Source: Aliarcobacter sp.
GTDB lineage: Bacteria; Campylobacterota; Campylobacteria; Campylobacterales; Arcobacteraceae
Direction of reading: 5' to 3'
Assembly (NCBI GenBank): GCA_017996075.1
Contig: JAGOHQ010000031.1
Coordinates: 1-8,622, forward strand
Length of the DNA: 8,622 bases
A program made the translations under genes and the position numbers. Positions 1 to 5,681 of the stretch are shown piece by piece. Within the stretch, counting starts at the first letter, position 1. Each line of letters starts with the position of its first letter. The notes beneath the pieces were generated by a model that was not told the DNA's origin, did not search any database, and was given only the letters and a program-made list of their open reading frames with translations.

Positions 1-542
1 CTATGAAAAGCAAACAGTAGTGGTAAAATAGCTAGTACTTTTAATCTTTTTAATTTTATTACAAGATAAAGAGATATAAGAATTAAAAAAAATGCAAATT
101 TTGTAGTGCTTAAATATGAATCAATAAATATAAGCTCAAGTTTTAACCAATTAAAACCAAATGGAGCGATAAATAAAAATCCAAAAATCATTAAAATTCT
201 AAAAGAGAGTTTATTTATAACTGCAAAAAGAGCAAAAATAGTTCCAAAAACAAGACCAATTCCTAAAAGTAAAAATGGAGCTATATAGGTAATATCATAG
301 TATTGCAAACTAACACTCATCCAATAACACCAAAATATTCCTGTAAAGAATCCTGCATAAAATAGTGAAATTCTTGGAATTGTTAGTAAAAGATATATTC
401 CATAAAGTCCAAATAGTGTATTGATTAATTTAATCTCAAATCCAAAATATGATAAATATATAAAAGAGCTAAGTAAACAAGCTGTAATCAAGCCTTTTAT
501 TATTAAATTTTTGTTAAAATGCTGAGTTTTTAACAAAAACAT
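1..542 (-). CDS. lnt: Apolipoprotein N-acyltransferase (Lnt), N-terminal part, cut by window edge
   Basis: Lnt is an inner-membrane enzyme that transfers a fatty acyl chain from phospholipid to the N-terminal cysteine of lipoproteins, the last step of lipoprotein maturation. Reading the minus strand from the ATG at 542-540 gives 180 codons with no stop before the left edge. The protein is strongly hydrophobic, with several membrane segments (about residues 14-32, 42-55, 60-77, 86-110, 115-132 and 149-163). The stretch GFFTGIFWCYWMSVSLQYYD (residues 64-83) and the following PFGFNWLK (127-134) match the Lnt membrane domain as I know it from Campylobacter and Helicobacter. The nitrilase-like catalytic domain with its Glu-Lys-Cys triad lies outside the window. 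A GGGGG (minus strand, 553-549) six bases before the ATG is a fair ribosome-binding site. Divergence from yajC is also the arrangement I recall in C. jejuni. The 8-A run at 85-92 keeps the frame open. Confidence 0.85.
   Translation of the reverse strand, partial: MFLLKTQHFNKNLIIKGLITACLLSSFIYLSYFGFEIKLINTLFGLYGIYLLLTIPRISLFYAGFFTGIFWCYWMSVSLQYYDITYIAPFLLLGIGLVFGTIFALFAVINKLSFRILMIFGFLFIAPFGFNWLKLELIFIDSYLSTTKFAFFLILISLYLVIKLKRLKVLAILPLLFAFH
508..539. repeat. Perfect 12-bp inverted repeat between lnt and yajC
   Basis: TTTTTGTTAAAA (508-519) and TTTTAACAAAAA (528-539) are exact reverse complements separated by the 8-base spacer TGCTGAGT. The element spans lnt codons 2-12 and ends 31 bases before the yajC ATG. 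It also covers the best candidate yajC promoter. The central GTTAAAA/TTTTAAC pair is the informative part; the outer A/T runs are cheap in this AT-rich DNA. It could be an operator or a chance palindrome. Confidence 0.6.
512..520 (+). promoter_or_regulatory. Candidate extended -10 promoter for yajC-secD-secF
   Basis: TGTTAAAAT matches the extended -10 pattern TGnTATAAT with one mismatch in the hexamer (TAAAAT, 515-520). It is preceded by T-rich sequence, as in Campylobacterota sigma-70 promoters, which generally lack a clear -35 box. A start near 527 would give a leader of about 44 bases before the yajC ATG. Because only 28 bases separate the two divergent start codons, the yajC promoter has to lie inside the 5' end of lnt. 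The assignment is by inspection only. Confidence 0.4.
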
Positions 543-570
543 ACTAAACCCCCAATAAAAAGGAAATTCG

Positions 571-837
571 ATGCAAAACGATTTATTAACTTCATTACTA
601 CCTCTGGTTGCACTTTTTGCAATATTCTATTTTTTAATAATTAGACCACAACAAAAACAAGCAAAAGCTCATAAAGAGATGATCATAAACCTGAAAAAAG
701 GTGATAAGATTGTAACAAATGGTGGCTTAATGGTAGAAGTAGTAAAAGTTGAAGATGCATTTTTTGTAGTAAAAAATAGCGATAACTCTGAGATGAAATT
801 AGCTAAAGAGTTTGTTACTAGACTTATTACTGAATAA
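571..837 (+). CDS. yajC: Sec translocon accessory protein YajC
   Basis: YajC is a small inner-membrane protein that associates with SecD and SecF and so with the SecYEG protein-export channel; it is usually non-essential. The 88-residue product has one N-terminal membrane helix (about residues 7-24) running into the family signature FYFLIIRPQQKQ. The cytoplasmic domain begins with LKKGDKIVTNGGL, typical of YajC. The length is normal for the family. The ATG is preceded by AAAGGA (559-564) at a 6-base spacing. It is the first gene of a sec operon with secD 61 bases downstream, an arrangement common in bacteria, which makes the call secure. The lnt gene diverges from it. Confidence 0.95.
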   Translation: MQNDLLTSLLPLVALFAIFYFLIIRPQQKQAKAHKEMIINLKKGDKIVTNGGLMVEVVKVEDAFFVVKNSDNSEMKLAKEFVTRLITE

Positions 838-843
838 TTTATT

Positions 844-872
844 ATTTAAGATATGATTTTCATATCTTAAAT
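844..872 (+). other. Perfect 13-bp hairpin in the yajC-secD gap
   Basis: ATTTAAGATATGA (844-856) and TCATATCTTAAAT (860-872) are exact reverse complements around a 3-base TTT loop. In RNA this would be a 13-bp stem with two G-C pairs. What follows is TCTCCCCC rather than a T tract, so it does not look like an intrinsic terminator. It sits 15 bases before the secD ribosome-binding site and fills about half of the 61-base gap. An mRNA stability or processing stem, or an operator, are possibilities; the role is unknown. Confidence 0.6.
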
Positions 873-887
873 TCTCCCCCTACAAAT

Positions 888-892
888 AAGGA
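888..892 (+). promoter_or_regulatory. Ribosome-binding site that fixes the TTG start of secD
   Basis: AAGGA lies 6 bases before the TTG at 899-901. No ATG or GTG in the secD frame is nearby that would keep the N-terminal membrane helix and be as well placed, so this site decides the start. Confidence 0.75.
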
Positions 893-898
893 TTTATA

Positions 899-2464
899 TT
901 GAAAATTTTTAATTTTAAACTCACAATTTTTTTAATTAGTATTATATTTGGTGTTTTTTTTGCTATTCCATCTTTAATGCAAACAGATTATGGAAAAAAA
1001 GTAAATTTGGGTCTTGACCTTCAAGGCGGACTTCATATGCTTTTGGGTGTAAACACTGAAGAAGCTGTAACTTCAAAAATAAAATCAATTGCAACTGCTA
1101 TTAAATATTTTAGTGATGATGAAGAGTTGCTTATTGATGGATTAACTGTGAGTAATAACTCTATTTATTTTTCAATTTTAGATATTGATGAAATGGCTAA
1201 AATGGATAAAATGCTCTCAGAAATAAAGGGTTTAGATATAGTTAAGCAAGATTTAGAGTATAAAGTTTCTCTAAATGCCGAAGAGATAATAAAAACAAAA
1301 GATTACTCTGTTGCACAAGCTGTTGAGACTATTAGAAATAGACTTGACCAATTTGGGCTTAGTGAACCAACAGTTGTAAGACAAGGTGATAGTGATATAG
1401 TTGTTCAACTTCCAGGAATTAAAACAGCTAGTGATGAAAAAGCAGCAAGAGATTTAATCTCAAAAGCTGCAAAACTTGAACTTATGGCAGTTGATGAAGA
1501 GAGAATGGATAGAGTGTATCAAATGACAAGTAAAGAGGCAGCTGCTTTTGGAGATGTTATTTTAGAAGATACAAATGATTCAAATAAAAAATATCTTGTA
1601 AAAGAGATACCAATTTTGGATGGAAGTCAAGTTGTAGATGCTCAAGTTGCTTTTAGTCAATCAAATCAACCAATTATAAATTTCACTTTAAATAGTGCGG
1701 GAGCTAGAATTTTTGGTGATTTTACTGCTAAAAGTGTAGGAAAAAGGTTAGCAATTGTTTTAGATGGAAAAGTTTACTCTGCACCAAATATAAATGAGAG
1801 AATTGGTGGTGGAAGTGGTCAAATTTCTGGAGGGTTTACAGTACAAGAAGCTGGAAATGTTGCTATTGCTTTAAGAAGTGGAGCACTTTTGGCAAGCGTA
1901 ACTCTTTTGGAAAAAAGAAGTGTTGGACCATCTTTGGGGGCTGATAGTATAAAAGCTTCAATGATAGCTTTAGTCTCTGGAACAGCTTTAATTTTTATAT
2001 TTATGATGTTTTATTATAGAAGAGCTGGAATTATTGCAAATATAGCTTTAATTGCAAATGTATTTATTCTTTTAGCAGTAATTGCTCTTTTTGGTGCAAC
2101 TTTAACGCTTCCAGGTATGGCTGGAATTATTCTGACATTAGGTATGGCTATTGATGCAAATGTTATTATAAATGAGAGAATTAGAGAAGTTTTAAGAACG
2201 GGTGCAAGTGTTCAAAAAGCTATAGAAGATGGTTATTCAAACGCTATTAGAGCTATTATGGATGGAAATATTACAACTTTTTTAGTTGCTATTGTATTGT
2301 ATGCTTATGGAAGTGGAGCTATTAAAGGTTTTGCTGTAACTATTTCAATTGGGATTTTAACTTCAATGCTTACATCAATAGTTGGAACTCATGGTATCTA
2401 TCAAGCAATAATGCCAAAAATTGCAAAAGATAAAAACAATAAAAAATGGTTTGGAGTATCATAA
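899..2464 (+). CDS. secD: Protein-export membrane protein SecD (TTG start)
   Basis: SecD works with SecF and YajC to use the proton-motive force for the late, periplasmic stage of Sec-dependent export. The 521-residue product is close to the size I expect for Campylobacter SecD. Domains in order are a first membrane helix (about 8-27) and the GLDLQGG motif (38-44) that opens the periplasmic region. Next come the P1-type segment with VETIRNRLDQFGL (142-154), then the P1 head and P4 region to about 340. A C-terminal bundle of five helices (about 352-505) carries GMAIDANVIINERIRE (415-430), the conserved SecD motif whose aspartate (D419) belongs to the proton-pathway region. The start is TTG, chosen because it has a good AAGGA at 888-892 and gives the full first helix. 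Its stop TAA (2462-2464) overlaps the secF ATG. Confidence 0.96.
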   Translation: MKIFNFKLTIFLISIIFGVFFAIPSLMQTDYGKKVNLGLDLQGGLHMLLGVNTEEAVTSKIKSIATAIKYFSDDEELLIDGLTVSNNSIYFSILDIDEMAKMDKMLSEIKGLDIVKQDLEYKVSLNAEEIIKTKDYSVAQAVETIRNRLDQFGLSEPTVVRQGDSDIVVQLPGIKTASDEKAARDLISKAAKLELMAVDEERMDRVYQMTSKEAAAFGDVILEDTNDSNKKYLVKEIPILDGSQVVDAQVAFSQSNQPIINFTLNSAGARIFGDFTAKSVGKRLAIVLDGKVYSAPNINERIGGGSGQISGGFTVQEAGNVAIALRSGALLASVTLLEKRSVGPSLGADSIKASMIALVSGTALIFIFMMFYYRRAGIIANIALIANVFILLAVIALFGATLTLPGMAGIILTLGMAIDANVIINERIREVLRTGASVQKAIEDGYSNAIRAIMDGNITTFLVAIVLYAYGSGAIKGFAVTISIGILTSMLTSIVGTHGIYQAIMPKIAKDKNNKKWFGVS

Positions 2465-3432
2465 TGGAGATTTTTAACAACAATAAAACTTATGATTTTA
2501 TGGGTAAAAAGGTTCCTTTTTTAACTATATCTGGAATTTTAATTATAGCTTCACTTGTGTTACTATTTACAAGAGGTTTAAACTATGGTATTGATTTTGT
2601 TGGAGGAACTATTGTTCAAGTAAAATATGAACAAGCTGCACCTTTAGATAAAATAAGAGAAGTTTTAGAAAATAGTAAATATGCTGGTTCAAATGTAACA
2701 GAGTTTGGAAGTGCTGATGAGATAACTATAAGATTTACAGGTACTTCAAGTAGTGTAACAAATGATGCTAGTGATGATATGAACAAAATATTAGTACCAA
2801 CTGGAAATTTTGAGATAAGAAAGATAGATATGGTTGGTGCAAAAGTTGGAGCTGAATTAAGAGAAAAAGGTATTATGGCTTTAACTATGGCTTTGTTAGC
2901 TATGCTTATTTATATTGGAATAAGATTTGAGTGGAGATTTGCTGTTGCTTCTATTATTGGACTTGTTCATGATGTTATTATTACTTTAGGGATTATTAGT
3001 CTATTTAAAATAGATGTAAATCTTGATATGATTGCTGCAATTTTAACCTTGATTGGATATACAATAAATGATACTATTATTGTAAATGATAGAATTAGAG
3101 AGAGTTTACAAATTACAAAAGAGAGAGATCTTGATGCTTTAATAAATGATTCAGTAAGTAAAACTCTTTCAAGAACAATTCTTACATCTTCAACTACTCA
3201 ATTTGCAGTACTTACGATGCTTTTATTTGGTGGGGAGATTATATATGCATTTTCATTTACACTATTTGTTGGAATTATAATAGGAACTTACTCATCTATT
3301 TTTGTGGTTTCTCCATTTATTAAATTCTTAGGATTTAACACAGATAGTTATAGAAGTAAACAAGCTATAAAAGAGGCAAATAGAAAAGAGAAAGAGAAAT
3401 TAAGAGCTATGTATGAACAAGGAAGAGTTTAA
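2464..3432 (+). CDS. secF: Protein-export membrane protein SecF
   Basis: SecF is the partner of SecD in the proton-driven SecDF complex at the inner membrane. The 322-residue product has a first helix (about 18-36), the GIDFVGGT motif (42-49) and VGAKVGAEL (124-132). A five-helix C-terminal bundle contains YIGIRFEWRF (150-159), the HDVIITLGI segment (169-177), and TLIGYTINDTIIVNDRIRE (195-213), the hallmark SecF signature. The tail (298-322) is basic and cytoplasmic. I place the start at the ATG 2464-2466, not at the in-frame ATG 18 bases upstream. The GGAG at 2453-2456 is correctly spaced for 2464, and the start then overlaps the secD stop as TAATG, implying translational coupling. The upstream start would add only MVWSII inside secD. 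Confidence 0.95.
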   Translation: MEIFNNNKTYDFMGKKVPFLTISGILIIASLVLLFTRGLNYGIDFVGGTIVQVKYEQAAPLDKIREVLENSKYAGSNVTEFGSADEITIRFTGTSSSVTNDASDDMNKILVPTGNFEIRKIDMVGAKVGAELREKGIMALTMALLAMLIYIGIRFEWRFAVASIIGLVHDVIITLGIISLFKIDVNLDMIAAILTLIGYTINDTIIVNDRIRESLQITKERDLDALINDSVSKTLSRTILTSSTTQFAVLTMLLFGGEIIYAFSFTLFVGIIIGTYSSIFVVSPFIKFLGFNTDSYRSKQAIKEANRKEKEKLRAMYEQGRV

Positions 3433-3438
3433 ATAGAT

Positions 3439-3609
3439 ATGGATAACTATATTAAAGGTTTGATTGTTATTATTGTTGTTTTGTTTATTGCTGTTTATGT
3501 ACTTTTTAATATAATCTTAGGCAATGATACAAAAGATAAAAAAAAGATAAATGAAAATCCTAGCTCTATTCAAGAAAGAAGAGATGCTTTGAAAAAGATG
3601 TTTAACTAA
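3439..3609 (+). CDS. Small single-pass membrane protein downstream of secF, unrecognised
   Basis: This is a 56-codon open frame from the ATG at 3439 to TAA at 3607-3609, beginning 6 bases after the secF stop. The predicted protein has a short N-terminus (MDNYIKG) and one strongly hydrophobic helix (about residues 8-27, Ile/Val/Leu-rich). A charged tail follows, rich in Lys and Asp and ending SSIQERRDALKKMFN. I do not recognise the family. Evidence that it is real: tight spacing in a same-strand operon, a clean membrane-helix plus charged-tail design, and codon use like its neighbours. The AAGGAAGAG at 3419-3427 is a ribosome-binding site with a rather long spacing of 11 bases. It may be an accessory of SecDF-YajC, but that is inferred from position only. 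Its last 8 bases overlap the end of the convergent gene. Confidence 0.65.
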   Translation: MDNYIKGLIVIIVVLFIAVYVLFNIILGNDTKDKKKINENPSSIQERRDALKKMFN

Positions 3610-4021
3610 TATCCTCTTTTTTTAGAAGTAAAAATATAAAATATGCACCAAAAAGATTTATTGGTGCATATATATATGAATAAACAGAGTTATTAATAAA
3701 AAGATATAAAAATGAGTTTAAAATATATATAAATATTAAAAACTTCAAAGAACTCTCTACATAAATATTCAAAAAATTAATTTTTATCATCTCTAATTTT
3801 TGTAAAATAATTAATAGAAAAAACAGATTAAAAAATAGTGAAAAGATACTTAATAGTAAGTTTTTATTTTGAATGATATTTGAAGATTGAATAAAAATAG
3901 ATAGTAAGATTATAAAGATTGAACCATATTTTACTATTGGTTCAAAATCTATAAACTTTAAAAAACAGCACTTCTTTTTTGCAATAGGAAGAAGAGTTTT
4001 AAACTTTTTTTTACTTTGCAT
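3602..4021 (-). CDS. Unrecognised four-helix membrane protein coupled to motB
   Basis: I do not recognise this 139-residue protein. It has a lysine-rich N-terminus (KKKFKTLLPIAKKK within residues 4-17, then Cys18-Cys19). Four hydrophobic segments follow at roughly 33-48, 55-74, 91-110 and 114-133, and a short charged end KKEDIS. Composition is extreme (Ile, Leu, Phe, Asn), reflecting AT-rich codons. Its ATG (4021-4019) overlaps the motB TAA (4023-4021) as TAATG. Only a weak GAAAGAG precedes it, so translation probably depends on termination of motB. It is the third gene of the motA-motB unit, which suggests a link to the stator or simply co-transcription. Its stop overlaps the end of the convergent small gene by 8 bases. 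Confidence 0.7.
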   Translation of the reverse strand: MQSKKKFKTLLPIAKKKCCFLKFIDFEPIVKYGSIFIILLSIFIQSSNIIQNKNLLLSIFSLFFNLFFLLIILQKLEMIKINFLNIYVESSLKFLIFIYILNSFLYLFINNSVYSYIYAPINLFGAYFIFLLLKKEDIS

Positions 4022-4761
4022 TACTCTTTCATTTTATTAAAAATTGACTCTAAATTTACATCTTCTTCACTTGTAATTGGACCATTTGAGTGTAGTTCAA
4101 ACACAACAACACTTTTATCTTTTAGAGTTGATTCTTTGTTGCTTCCAAAACCACTTGAGTATAGCCTTGAAGGTTTTACATTGTATTTTACTAACTCTCT
4201 TATTACATTGTTTGCTCTTGCTGTTGAAAGTTCTAAGGCATCTTTGTGTTTAGAGTTTCTAACTTCACTCTCTTGCGCATAACCTTTTACATTTATTTCA
4301 GTATCTTCAGGCATTGCATTTATTAACTGAGCTAAATTACTTAAAAAATCATTTGCAAATACAGATGTAATCTCTGATTTTCCATTTTCAAAAGTCAAAT
4401 TTGCTGGAACACTCATCAAAGAACCATTCGGAAGCTCTATTAAGTTTGCACCTTTATTGCTATTTTGTTCTTGCTCTTTATTATCTAAAGTGTGAACAAT
4501 AACTTTTTGACCCTCAACGCTATCATCAGATTGTTCTTCTGTCATAGCTTTTTCTTGTTTATCTTGTTCTTCAACTATATTTGCAGATGGAAATTTATAA
4601 ATTTTTATAAACTCTTCTTTTAGAGCTTTTTGTTTCTCCATATTTACAGATGCCAAAGCGTATAGAGCAATAAAAAGGGCTAAAAGAAGACTTAAAAAGT
4701 CTGCGTATGGAACTGCCCACTTTTCACCAGCTGGGCACTCACACTTCTTTTTTTTAGACAT
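4021..4761 (-). CDS. motB: Flagellar motor stator protein MotB
   Basis: MotB forms the proton-conducting stator with MotA and anchors it to peptidoglycan. The 246-residue product begins with a short Lys/Cys-rich cytoplasmic segment. One membrane helix follows, with EKWAVPYADFLSLLLALF (13-30); its D21 is the conserved proton-binding aspartate (D32 in E. coli). This N-terminus closely resembles Helicobacter and Campylobacter MotB as I remember them. A plug and acidic linker cover about 40-110. The OmpA-like domain (about 115-225) keeps LSTARANNVIREL (178-190) with R182, and the RLYSSGFGS strand (199-207). The loop that usually reads G-[HFY]-T-D-D here reads GYAQES (160-165), so the first loop aspartate is Gln163. 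The motA stop TAG lies inside the TAGGA ribosome-binding site, 10 bases before the ATG. Confidence 0.95.
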   Translation of the reverse strand: MSKKKKCECPAGEKWAVPYADFLSLLLALFIALYALASVNMEKQKALKEEFIKIYKFPSANIVEEQDKQEKAMTEEQSDDSVEGQKVIVHTLDNKEQEQNSNKGANLIELPNGSLMSVPANLTFENGKSEITSVFANDFLSNLAQLINAMPEDTEINVKGYAQESEVRNSKHKDALELSTARANNVIRELVKYNVKPSRLYSSGFGSNKESTLKDKSVVVFELHSNGPITSEEDVNLESIFNKMKE

Positions 4762-4773
4762 TTAAAAAAAATC

Positions 4774-5526
4774 CTATAAAGGCATTGGAGTTATCATTTT
4801 TGATAACTTCAATTTAAGTTCACCTGGTGCATCACCTCTTGCCATTCCTTTACAAGCAGCAAGAATAAGGTATTGTTCTTTTACAACTAAATGACCTTTT
4901 GCTTTTAGTTTAATTCCCCAAGGACCTAAAAATATATATGAACCACCAATTCCCATAACGGTTGCTGTAAATGCTCCTGCAATTCCAGCTGCCATAGCGG
5001 GAGGATCATCTAGCTTTTGTAAGGCTAAAATAAGACCAAAAACAGCACCAACAAGTCCAATAGTAGGAGATGTTTCACCTGCATGCAACCAAAAGTGGCT
5101 AGCACCGTGATAGTACTCTTCTGTTGCTTCAATTACAGGTTCTAGCTGCTCTTCTATTTGTTCTTCTTTACTTCCATCAACAACCATACTTAAAGCTTCT
5201 TTTAAAAATTGGTGGTTTAAACCTTGAACATCTTTTTCCAAAGCTAAGACACCTTGTTTTTTTACAGTTATTGCATATTCAACAAGTTCATCAATCCTTG
5301 CTTCAAAATTTACAGGTGATTTTTTGAAGATATTTTTAAACTCTTTAAAAGCTGCTTTTACATATTTAGAATCAGTTGCTACAACCGCAGCTAGCATTGC
5401 AGTTGGTATAACAATAATAAATGAAGAGATGTGAAGAACTCCAGCGGGATTTCCACCCTCTAAAATAACCCCCACAGAAATAGATGTTATAGCACCTATT
5501 AAGCCTAACAGTACAGATAAATCCAT
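4774..5526 (-). CDS. motA: Flagellar motor stator protein MotA
   Basis: MotA is the four-helix stator subunit that couples proton flow to torque on the rotor protein FliG. The 250-residue product matches the family's length and layout. There are two N-terminal helices (about 2-22 and 30-52), then a cytoplasmic domain containing VKKQGVLALE (88-97), where K90 and E97 correspond to the charged torque residues R90 and E98 of E. coli. Helices 3 and 4 (about 154-172 and 185-205) carry AGETSPTIGLVGAVFGL (149-165), LQKLDDPPAMAAGIAGAFTATV (within 169-190) and the functional prolines P154 and P202. The match to Helicobacter MotA is strong. The start ATG (5526-5524) has TAGGA six bases upstream. It is the first gene of the minus-strand unit and diverges from the gene at 5682. 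Confidence 0.96.
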   Translation of the reverse strand: MDLSVLLGLIGAITSISVGVILEGGNPAGVLHISSFIIVIPTAMLAAVVATDSKYVKAAFKEFKNIFKKSPVNFEARIDELVEYAITVKKQGVLALEKDVQGLNHQFLKEALSMVVDGSKEEQIEEQLEPVIEATEEYYHGASHFWLHAGETSPTIGLVGAVFGLILALQKLDDPPAMAAGIAGAFTATVMGIGGSYIFLGPWGIKLKAKGHLVVKEQYLILAACKGMARGDAPGELKLKLSKMITPMPL

Positions 5527-5550
5527 TTGTTTTCCTAAAAAAAAATTAGT

Positions 5551-5558
5551 TTATAATA
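5551..5558 (-). promoter_or_regulatory. Candidate -10 element for the motAB unit
   Basis: On the minus strand the sequence TATTATAA (5558-5551) gives a -10 hexamer TATTAT about 27 bases before the motA ATG, within T-rich DNA. I see no sigma-54 (GG-N10-GC) or sigma-28-like (CCGATA) element, so a housekeeping sigma-70 promoter is the simplest reading. The same bases read TATAAT (5552-5557) on the plus strand. Evidence is visual only. Confidence 0.35.
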
Positions 5559-5573
5559 TCTAAAGTAAATTAA

Positions 5574-5604
5574 AAAAGTGCTGTAATGTTTAAGTAAAAG
5601 TGCT
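5574..5604. repeat. Two direct copies of AAAAGTGCT, 22 bp apart
   Basis: AAAAGTGCT occurs exactly at 5574-5582 and 5596-5604, a start-to-start distance of 22 bases or about two helical turns. Both copies lie in the 155-base gap between divergent motA and the gene at 5682, upstream of the candidate motA -10. The phasing would suit a dimeric activator or repressor. No known box is recognised. Confidence 0.5.
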
Positions 5605-5641
5605 TTATATGCTTAAAATTAGTTTTTTATGGAATTTTAGC

Positions 5642-5647
5642 TAATAT
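5642..5647 (+). promoter_or_regulatory. Candidate -10 element for the 5682-leuS-lptE unit
   Basis: TAATAT follows the T-rich stretch AATTTTAGC and lies 34 bases before the ATG at 5682. This resembles the T-rich-then-TAnnAT layout of Campylobacterota sigma-70 promoters. A start near 5654 would leave a leader of about 28 bases containing the AAAAGGA ribosome-binding site. It competes with a perfect TATAAT at 5552-5557, which would give a leader of over 100 bases. Confidence 0.35.
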
Positions 5648-5681
5648 GCATACTTTATTTTAAATACTTAAAAGGAAAAAA

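Noticed and set aside
85..92. Possible frameshift in lnt at an 8-A run
   Set aside because: Counting 8 bases keeps the frame open to the window edge with a sensible membrane-protein sequence; only a miscount to 9 breaks it.
106..288. 60-residue plus-strand open frame
   Set aside because: It lies antisense inside the Lnt coding region, has an Asn/Lys/Ile-rich sequence with no domain features, and no ribosome-binding site.
852..857. TATGAT as a -10 box for secD
   Set aside because: It is part of the perfect hairpin, and the operon context does not require a separate promoter; one hexamer in such AT-rich DNA is weak evidence.
2446..2463. Upstream in-frame ATG for secF
   Set aside because: It lies inside secD, and the GGAG at 2453-2456 is placed for the ATG at 2464, which also gives the usual TAATG overlap.
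3592..3623. Intrinsic terminator between the convergent genes
   Set aside because: The stem is A/T-only apart from one G-C pair and needs a 3-base bulge, so I do not call it as a feature.
4016..4282. 88-residue plus-strand open frame
   Set aside because: It is a shadow of motB on the opposite strand, Ser/Leu/Thr-rich, with no ribosome-binding site.
5124..5327. 67-residue plus-strand open frame
   Set aside because: It is a shadow of motA; the Leu/Gln-rich product is what antisense reading of that gene would give.
5527..5681. Sigma-54 or sigma-28 promoter for motA
   Set aside because: No GG-N10-GC or CCGATA-like element is visible on the minus strand in this gap.
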